NCBI RefSeq assembly: GCF_014192715.1
Contig: NZ_JACHYH010000009.1
Location: 1 to 64,000 of the forward strand
Reading direction: 5' to 3'
DNA length: 64,000 nucleotides
DNA from: Luteibacter sp. Sphag1AF
GTDB taxonomy: Bacteria > Pseudomonadota > Gammaproteobacteria > Xanthomonadales > Rhodanobacteraceae
Positions 57,969-64,000 of the stretch are shown here, one piece after another. Position numbers and translations under genes: made by a program. The notes under the pieces are model-generated. The model worked only from the letters and a program-made list of their open reading frames with translations, was not told the DNA's origin and did not search any database. Numbering within the stretch: the stretch's first letter is position 1; every line of letters starts with the position of its first letter.

Positions 57969-59370
57969 CGTCTTGCTCCCCATCGGTATCGATTTCTTCG
58001 TCGCCGCCCAGTAACGCAAGGTCTTCCTCGGCCACCACGTCATCCGGGCCCGGCACCCAGCCGCGCACATCCACTTGGCCGGTGACGACATCGGCGATTT
58101 GCCGGTCGCGGTATTCGCGGATCAGCTTGATTTCGTCTTCCGCCCGCAGGATGGCTTCTTCGAGTGGCTTGCACTCATCGGCAATCCACTTGCAGATGAC
58201 CTTCTGTTCTCCTATCGGCGGTAGCGGGATGACGGCGTTCTTGACATCGTGTTTGCCGAGGGCGAATCGCGTGACGCCGGTTGCCAACACGTGAAATTGC
58301 TCGGCGATCCGCGCAGACCCGATGGCGCGAAAAAGGAACTCACCCTCAATTCGACCGGGCTCGGGTCGCAGCAATCCAAGGTGGTAGGCGCAGACCACAC
58401 CAGGAAGCCCGACTGGCACCCATGCGGGCACAGCAATGTCGTCCGGCGTTTCGGAATCCTTGGTGATGATGACGTCGCCCGCTTTGAGCGTGAGCCGGGC
58501 AATTTCTCCTGCCGTCGCAGTGGCTTGCATCAAATCCATGTCGCCGGTGATCTTGTCGTTCTTGTAGACGTCTGTGTAGTTGCACAGGCGAACTGACGTT
58601 TCGTGATCATGCGAATGCTTGTCCACACCACTGAAGCGCACATCAGCGACGTGCTTTACCAGGGCAATATCCCAGTGCAGGGGCACATCCCCCAACCACT
58701 CGATGCCAGAAGGCTTAAACCCGACAGAAGAATCGATGCCTCGCGTAACGGCATGATCAATGATGCGCAGCTTCTGCTCGGTGAGCAGGCCGATGAGATC
58801 GCGCTTGGCCCTGATCAACCGGGCGATGTGGGTATCCTGCGCCCGCAGGTAGGCGACTATTAGGTCTTGCTCGGTGCGAGGCGGCTGAATCAGGGCTATG
58901 TCAAGAAACTGGTTCGGGTACAAGCGCAGACGCGAGGATCGGATGCCGGTTGAGCGCCCAATGTATTCAGCAACGTAGGCACGAGTGCGCAGCAGGTAGT
59001 CGAGATACGCTGGGTTAAAGCTGTCGGCACGGTGCGGCCGATACACGCCATAGGCCGGACTGACGATGCCCACGTGCCTGCTCGCACCAAGCGCTGCCAT
59101 CCATGCCCAAAGCGTGTTGATCACGATGTCTCCGGGACGGCACAGCTTGGAGCCAACATAGCTCGCAGACTTGAACATCGTCACGTTCTTCTGGCTGCGC
59201 GGCGTAACCCCGGTCAGGTGCGATACCGACAGCAGCTCCTCTTCGCCAGTGCGCGAGCGCTCATCCACCTCACGGAAGAAGACCTTGGCGCGCTGCTCGT
59301 CCCAGTGCTCGGGCACCGGCGGAAGCCATTGCATCTTGGATGTCCGGTATGACTGGTATGCACCGCCCAT
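57955..59370 (-). CDS. hsdS: Type I restriction enzyme specificity subunit S
   Basis: 471 residues. Two target-recognition domains separated and followed by conserved helical spacers: QPPRTEQDLIVAYLRAQDTHIARLIRAKRDLIGLLTEQKLRIIDHAVTRGI (first), PPIGEQKVICKWIADECKPLEEAILRAEDEIKLIREYRDRQIADVVTGQVD (second). It sets which bipartite DNA sequence is modified or cut. The ATG at 59370 overlaps the hsdM stop as TGATG; a GTG one codon earlier is also open. The acidic C-terminus overlaps hsdR. Confidence 0.94.
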   Translation of the reverse strand: MGGAYQSYRTSKMQWLPPVPEHWDEQRAKVFFREVDERSRTGEEELLSVSHLTGVTPRSQKNVTMFKSASYVGSKLCRPGDIVINTLWAWMAALGASRHVGIVSPAYGVYRPHRADSFNPAYLDYLLRTRAYVAEYIGRSTGIRSSRLRLYPNQFLDIALIQPPRTEQDLIVAYLRAQDTHIARLIRAKRDLIGLLTEQKLRIIDHAVTRGIDSSVGFKPSGIEWLGDVPLHWDIALVKHVADVRFSGVDKHSHDHETSVRLCNYTDVYKNDKITGDMDLMQATATAGEIARLTLKAGDVIITKDSETPDDIAVPAWVPVGLPGVVCAYHLGLLRPEPGRIEGEFLFRAIGSARIAEQFHVLATGVTRFALGKHDVKNAVIPLPPIGEQKVICKWIADECKPLEEAILRAEDEIKLIREYRDRQIADVVTGQVDVRGWVPGPDDVVAEEDLALLGGDEEIDTDGEQDDGDD

Positions 59371-61763
59371 CACGCAGCCCCCACAATCTTGTGCAGTAAG
59401 CCTTCCGTCTGCTCCTCCAGCTTCAAGATGTCGGCGCGGATTTGTTCCAGCGTGCGCAGCGGGGTCGGTTTGTAGAAGTAGCGCGCGAATGAGATCTCGT
59501 AGCCGATCTTGGTGGAGTCCATCGCAATCCAGGCATCGGGCGCGTGGGGCAGCACCTCCCGGACGAAGAAGGCTTCGATGCCACCGGACTCCTTGAGCGG
59601 CACTTGCTCGGTATCGCGCAGGTCGGTATCGGCCTCGTACTCGACCATGAAGCGATCCTTGCCCACGGTCTCGAGGTACGCGCCGTCGTAGCCGGGTTCG
59701 AAATGTTCACCCGCCTTAAGCTTGCTGCGTTTGGCAATGACCGGCGGGGCCGACTCATCGCGCCAACTCACCGCCTTGTAGATGGCCTTCTTCTCGGGAG
59801 CACCCAACTTCTTGCTGTGCGCTTTCATCGTGGCGTCAAAGCGCGCGCGGAACTCGTTGTGGTCGTCGAAGACACCTTCGCCGAGTTCCTGCTGCGCCAG
59901 CTTTGCCAATTCCATCAGGGTCTTGTCGCGCAGCCACGTCGCTGGGTCGAGCAGCTTTTTGCGCCGCTTCTCCGGCACGGCCTTCTTGGTGGCCTTGGTG
60001 TCTTCGTCGTCCGATTCCTCGTCGGCATCCTCGTCGCCGTCATCACCCTTGAGCCACGCCTCGATTTCGGGCTTGAGCTTGGCGAATTCCGTGTACAGCT
60101 TGTCGCTGTACTTGGCGTAAATCTCGCTGCGCAGGGCCTCGTCGCCCGTGGCAAAGCGCAGGCTTTCGATGGCGCTGCGTTTGAGCTGACTTTTGAGGCG
60201 TAGCGGGCGCTCGACCGTGATCTTCCAGTAGCCAAAGTCAGCGTTGTCGAACCACTTGCTTTCGGGTACTGCCTTTGCGGCTTCTGCATCGGCGGGAGGC
60301 TGGTCAAGGTAGTGCTTGAGGATGCGTTCAATGTCCGCGTCCGCCAGCTCGCAGTTCTTCTTGCCGAGGTTGCGCCGCATCGGCAGGAACCACTGCGAGG
60401 CGTCGATGAGCTGCACCTTGCCGCGTCGGTGTGCGGGCTTCTTGTTGGCCAGCACCCAGATGTAGGTGGCGATGCCGGTGTTGTAGAAGATGTTGAGTGG
60501 CAGGGCGATGATGGCTTCTAGCCAGTCGTTCTCCAGCACCCAGCGGCGCACATTGCTTTCACCTTGGCCCGCGTCGCCAGTGAACAGCGCGGAGCCGTTG
60601 TGTACCAGCGCGATGCGACTGCCCAGCGGCGTGTTGTGTTTCATCTTCTGCAGCTTGTTCACCAGGAACATCAGCTGCCCGTCGCTGGAACGGGTGATGA
60701 GCTTGAATTCGGAGTCGCCGCCGTGATTGACGATGAAGCGCGAGTCGCTGAATTCCTTCTTGCCGCCCATCCGGTCGAGGTCGGTCTTCCAACTCTTGCC
60801 GTAAGGCGGGTTGGAGATCATGAAGTCGAACTCGCGTGAGCGGAACTGATCGGCTGACAGCGTGGACTTGTCCGCGCCGCCGACGATGTTCTCGGCCTCA
60901 TCGCCTTCGCCCTTGAGCAGCAGGTCGGCCTTGCAGATGGCGTAGGTCTCGGGGTTGATCTCCTGCCCGAACAGGTGGATCGACACTTCCTTGTCGTGGC
61001 TGGCGGCCAGTTCGTGCAACGCCTCTTCAGCCACGGTCAGCATGCCGCCCGTGCCGCAACTGCCGTCGTACAGCAGGTAGGTGCCAGACTGGATTTGGTC
61101 AGCCACCGGCATGAACAGCAACTTGGCCATAAGCTTGACCACGTCGCGCGGCGTGAAGTGCTCGCCAGCCTCTTCGTTGTTCTCTTCGTTGAAACGGCGG
61201 ATCAACTCCTCAAACACCGTGCCCATACCGTGGTTGTCCAGCGCGGGCAACTTGACCCTGCCGTCGGCATCCTTGACCGGCAAAGGCGAAATGTTCACTT
61301 CGGGGTCGAGGAAGTCCTCGATGAGGTAGCCAAGGACGTGTGCGTCGATAAGTGTTTGGATCTGGTCGCGGAACTTGAACTTGGTCAGGATCTCCTGGAC
61401 GTTGGGAGAGAAGCCATCAAGGTAGTCGATGAAGTCGTCGCGCAGACGCTGGCCAGCGCTACTGGCCTTGAGCTTTTCGAGTGTGAAGTCCGAGGTGTTG
61501 TAGAACGCCTGCCCGGCAGCCATCCGCAGCGCGCCGTCCTGCTCGGCCACCTTGTGCGTGTCGAGGAACTTCTTGCGCTCTAGCACCGCCTGCTTGGTCG
61601 ACTCCAGCACGGCATCGAGCCGCCGCAATACGGTGAAAGGAAGGATCACATCACGGTACTTGCCGCGCACGTAGACGTCGCGCAGGCGGTCGTCAGCGAT
61701 ATTCCAGATGAAGTCAGCAACCCACTTCAGGTTGCTTTGGTCTTGTTGTTTTACGGGTTTCAT
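59370..61763 (-). CDS. hsdM: Type I restriction enzyme methylase subunit M
   Basis: 797 residues, longer than the usual 500-550. SAM-binding motif LLYDGSCGTGGM (about 231-241), catalytic NPPYGKSW (318-325), the N-terminal helical domain from VKQQDQSNLKWVADFIWN. The extra C-terminal part contains an acidic run (DGDEDADEESDDEDTK) and PEKRRKKLLDPATWLRD, then TDLRDTEQVPLKESGGIEAFFVREVLPHAPDAW, as in large HsdM forms. Overlaps the preceding DUF262 gene by 1 bp and hsdS by 3 bp. Confidence 0.95.
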   Translation of the reverse strand: MKPVKQQDQSNLKWVADFIWNIADDRLRDVYVRGKYRDVILPFTVLRRLDAVLESTKQAVLERKKFLDTHKVAEQDGALRMAAGQAFYNTSDFTLEKLKASSAGQRLRDDFIDYLDGFSPNVQEILTKFKFRDQIQTLIDAHVLGYLIEDFLDPEVNISPLPVKDADGRVKLPALDNHGMGTVFEELIRRFNEENNEEAGEHFTPRDVVKLMAKLLFMPVADQIQSGTYLLYDGSCGTGGMLTVAEEALHELAASHDKEVSIHLFGQEINPETYAICKADLLLKGEGDEAENIVGGADKSTLSADQFRSREFDFMISNPPYGKSWKTDLDRMGGKKEFSDSRFIVNHGGDSEFKLITRSSDGQLMFLVNKLQKMKHNTPLGSRIALVHNGSALFTGDAGQGESNVRRWVLENDWLEAIIALPLNIFYNTGIATYIWVLANKKPAHRRGKVQLIDASQWFLPMRRNLGKKNCELADADIERILKHYLDQPPADAEAAKAVPESKWFDNADFGYWKITVERPLRLKSQLKRSAIESLRFATGDEALRSEIYAKYSDKLYTEFAKLKPEIEAWLKGDDGDEDADEESDDEDTKATKKAVPEKRRKKLLDPATWLRDKTLMELAKLAQQELGEGVFDDHNEFRARFDATMKAHSKKLGAPEKKAIYKAVSWRDESAPPVIAKRSKLKAGEHFEPGYDGAYLETVGKDRFMVEYEADTDLRDTEQVPLKESGGIEAFFVREVLPHAPDAWIAMDSTKIGYEISFARYFYKPTPLRTLEQIRADILKLEEQTEGLLHKIVGAA

Positions 61764-63520
61764 TAAGCCTGCCCTTGCGATACTGTTGTTGTGTCAGGCG
61801 CTTTGCTGACTGATCCGGTTGGCGGCACTTCAAGTGCCCAGTGTTTCTTGAGCACGCCGACGAGGCGCTCTTGCCGATCAATCAGCATCGCCGGTGTCCA
61901 TTTATCTTCCGAGCGGACTTCCTGCGTCAGGACGAAAGGTGATGCGGTGCCCTTGCCCTTGAAGTACACGTTTTTCTTCTTGGCGAAGTCGTAGTTGCTG
62001 GCTGACGAGTTCTTGTTACGGTCAAGCGGAACCAAGTTGGCCAGGCGGTGTGTCCACGCTTCGCGCTCGTCCTCATCGGGGAACCACTGGAGCCAGTCCG
62101 AGCCATCCGGCGGTGTCTGCGGTAGCACGTGCTCCAACGACACGGCGCTCTGCAGTTGCACTCCGGGGGCTCGCACCAATGATTCAAGACGCAAGACCAG
62201 CGCCATCCGTGCCTTGGGCAAATCGTCGTAAACGTCGCCATCGAGTGCTGCGACGAACTTGCGCTTCTGCGCGTCAGTCAGAGCTAGCGTTGTGAGATCG
62301 GCCAGCTCGCCCTTGAAGGTCTCCGGTTCGATTTCCTTGGCCAGCGCGGCGTAGGTTTCAATGCGCTCGTTGATGCCTACCTTGGTGACCAGCAGGAAAT
62401 AGGTGAGCCGTTCCAGTGATTCGAAAAATTCCGCGAGTAGCTTGGGCTTTTGCCGGAAGCGCTTGAAATAGACCAGTGCCGGGGGCACCCAGTCTTTGAA
62501 GTCCACGCGGTTGAGCCAGGACAGGTGCTCGTTGATCGTCTCGGCGTGCTCGGTGGCCTCGAAGTCGGCGTCGCGCACGAAGTCCCACACTTCGGCGTAG
62601 GGCTTGATGACCTTGTCGATCAGGTCGATGGGGGACTTGTACTCGGTGACATGCTCCTGAAATTCCTTGACCAACGTGGCCCGCTGCTTTTGCTTGGCGT
62701 AGATGGTGCGGATGTGACCGAACAGATCGCCAAAGGCATCGCGGCCAAGTGCGTTTTCAATCCGGCTCCACTCCTTGGCGTAGGCACGGCTTTTGACATC
62801 GCCCGCCGTCGTGCGGATCAGACCCAGCACTTGTGCCTTGATGATGTCGATGGGCGCGAGGTCGAGCCCCCGGTTGTTGAGCACGGAGAAGATGCGGTAC
62901 GCGGCTTCAAGATCAGGCGTGGAGATGACGACCAGCGAGCAGTCGTTGGCGAGGAACTGCCACAGCGCGATCAGGTCGGCAGGCGGTAGCGCCTTGGCCT
63001 TGCCCAGCAGCAGCGTGGCGTTTTCGCGGTAGCGCAGACGGCTGTCTTCCAGCTTGTCGGTGCTGGCGACCAACTGCGCAATGCCACCCGGCTCCTGAAT
63101 GTTGGTGCGGAAGAAGTTGGCGTCTTCCTCGCGGGCAGTCAGGCGGTATTCGTTTTTCTCGCCGAGGCTGACCTTGCCTTTCTTGTAGAGGAAATCGGTG
63201 ATGTCGTCGGCGGCGTGCGGCATGGCCTCGCGCAGCACCGCGAACAGCATCGTCAGCGTGGAGAGGCGTTGCTGGCCATCTACGACGGATGATTTCGGCT
63301 CTCGGTCGTTTTTGATCAGCACGATGCTGCCGAGGAAGTATTGGCTGGTCGCACCGGAGACGCGGGCGTCCTGCATGGCCGAGATCAAATCGTCGAACAA
63401 CTCACCCGCCTGCTCAGTCGTCCAGGCGTAGGGGCGCTGGTAGTCCGGGATCTCGAACTGGTAGCTGCCTTCGAAAATCTCGCGGATCAGCTTGTCATGC
63501 GCTTCAAGTGTCTTGGCCAT
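61763..63520 (-). CDS. DUF262/DUF1524 protein (GmrSD-like, type IV restriction-type nuclease)
   Basis: 585 residues. N-terminal DUF262 with YQFEIPDYQRPYAW and SVVDGQQRLSTLTMLF, a ParB/Srx-like NTPase-type fold, a helical middle, and C-terminal DUF1524 HNH nuclease with LEHVLPQ (462-468) and THRLANLVPLDRNKNSSASNYDF. This is the single-chain GmrSD layout, which cuts modified (often glucosylated or hydroxymethylated) phage DNA. It precedes hsdM by an overlap, so it is part of the type I operon, an uncommon joint arrangement of type I and type IV-like restriction. Confidence 0.88.
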   Translation of the reverse strand: MAKTLEAHDKLIREIFEGSYQFEIPDYQRPYAWTTEQAGELFDDLISAMQDARVSGATSQYFLGSIVLIKNDREPKSSVVDGQQRLSTLTMLFAVLREAMPHAADDITDFLYKKGKVSLGEKNEYRLTAREEDANFFRTNIQEPGGIAQLVASTDKLEDSRLRYRENATLLLGKAKALPPADLIALWQFLANDCSLVVISTPDLEAAYRIFSVLNNRGLDLAPIDIIKAQVLGLIRTTAGDVKSRAYAKEWSRIENALGRDAFGDLFGHIRTIYAKQKQRATLVKEFQEHVTEYKSPIDLIDKVIKPYAEVWDFVRDADFEATEHAETINEHLSWLNRVDFKDWVPPALVYFKRFRQKPKLLAEFFESLERLTYFLLVTKVGINERIETYAALAKEIEPETFKGELADLTTLALTDAQKRKFVAALDGDVYDDLPKARMALVLRLESLVRAPGVQLQSAVSLEHVLPQTPPDGSDWLQWFPDEDEREAWTHRLANLVPLDRNKNSSASNYDFAKKKNVYFKGKGTASPFVLTQEVRSEDKWTPAMLIDRQERLVGVLKKHWALEVPPTGSVSKAPDTTTVSQGQA

Positions 63521-63535
63521 CGTGTTCGTTCTTTC

Positions 63536-64000
63536 CTATCGTTTCTTGGGGCTGGTCGGCGCTTGGTAGCCGGGAGCCAGCTTGGCGTTCTCGACGCCGT
63601 AAAGCGCTAGCGGATCGCTGAGCCATAGGCGGTACTGTTCTTCTTTGAGGCGGTGGTCGGGCGAGCAGTCCACGCTCCAGCGCAGCAGCATGTAGCCTGC
63701 GACAGCGGCGCGAACGCGCATCCGGATCGATCCGTCGGTCATCCCGTAGTCCATCCTGATGATCTCGGGGCGTTCAAGGCGCGGGTGCGGCACGAAGTCC
63801 AGCTCAACGATGCGCGTCCACTGGATATCGTTGTCCGGGCGCTCGTTGGCCTGCGGTTCTTCATCAAGCAAAGTCGGCGTTTCGATGCGGGTGACAACGA
63901 AGTCGCGGAATTCGCCAGACTTGCGGTCAAAGGCACGGACGTGCCAGCGCAGACCGGTGTCCACCAGCGCAAACGGCACGATGACTCGCTCGGACTCGCC
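63536..64000 (-). CDS. WYL-domain transcriptional regulator (partial, 5' end beyond window)
   Basis: At least 154 residues; the reading frame is open to the window end. The visible part has the WYL ligand-binding fold ending: IVPFALVDTGLRWHVRAFDRKSGEFRDFVVTRIETP, then a C-terminal cap domain. Such BrxR/CapW-type proteins control restriction, BREX and CBASS loci in defence islands. It lies 15 bp upstream of the DUF262 gene on the same strand, so it probably heads the operon. Confidence 0.8.
   Translation of the reverse strand, partial: GESERVIVPFALVDTGLRWHVRAFDRKSGEFRDFVVTRIETPTLLDEEPQANERPDNDIQWTRIVELDFVPHPRLERPEIIRMDYGMTDGSIRMRVRAAVAGYMLLRWSVDCSPDHRLKEEQYRLWLSDPLALYGVENAKLAPGYQAPTSPKKR

Noticed and set aside
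49150-64000. CRISPR array or cas genes in the defence region
   Set aside because: No regularly spaced direct repeats and no Cas-like proteins seen.

Overview
The window looks like the chromosome of a high-GC gammaproteobacterium of the Xanthomonadales, probably Rhodanobacteraceae (Luteibacter/Dyella-like). This is inferred from gene order (serS-rarA-lolA-ftsK-ald-trxB-aat; recN-hrcA-grpE-dnaK-dnaJ-dapB-carAB-greA; fur-bamE-rnfH-ratA-smpB-ssrA) and from the 41-residue type-B L36 protein. No 16S gene is present.

Left edge (1-1430): the last 26 codons and terminal repeat of an IS3-family insertion sequence sit inside the 3' part of a tyrosine integrase gene. The integrase lies just beyond the 3' end of tRNA-Ser(UGA), so a tRNA-targeted island probably extends off the left end and its integrase has been broken by the IS.

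Core part (1478-49144): translation and cell-envelope genes (serS, rarA, a DUF3999/DUF2339 membrane pair, lolA, ftsK, ald, trxB, a FemAB-like protein, aat), a type II secretion secretin gspD without its other gsp genes, gnd, a CoA-transferase pair with a LysR regulator nearby, rpmJ, greA, carAB, a Fe(II)/2-oxoglutarate oxygenase, a cation exchanger under a yybP-ykoY (manganese) riboswitch, and dapB. An HSP90-like ATPase and a large TPR-like protein come next, downstream of the heat-shock cluster hrcA-grpE-dnaK-dnaJ. recN follows, then a MASE1 histidine kinase and NarL-type regulator pair beside a structured orphan RNA with GGA loops (candidate CsrA/RsmA sponge), and finally fur, bamE, rnfH, ratA, smpB and tmRNA.

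Accessory part (49145-64000): immediately after the tmRNA 3' end begins a mobile/defence region. It has a four-gene overlapping module on the minus strand (DUF2924 protein, large serine recombinase, two small paralogous helix-turn-helix-like proteins), a phage lysis cassette on the plus strand (DUF6127-type protein, GTA-type holin, GH24 lysozyme), and a minus-strand defence operon: WYL regulator (cut by the window end), DUF262/DUF1524 GmrSD-like nuclease, HsdM, HsdS, HsdR and an HrgA-like HARE-HTH/nuclease protein.

REP-like palindromes recur in several intergenic gaps of the core part. The most promising unusual items are the GGA-loop RNA at 46141-46337, the 10-codon leader ORF behind a terminator upstream of dnaJ, the HSP90-like/TPR pair, and the recombinase module with paired paralogous small proteins.
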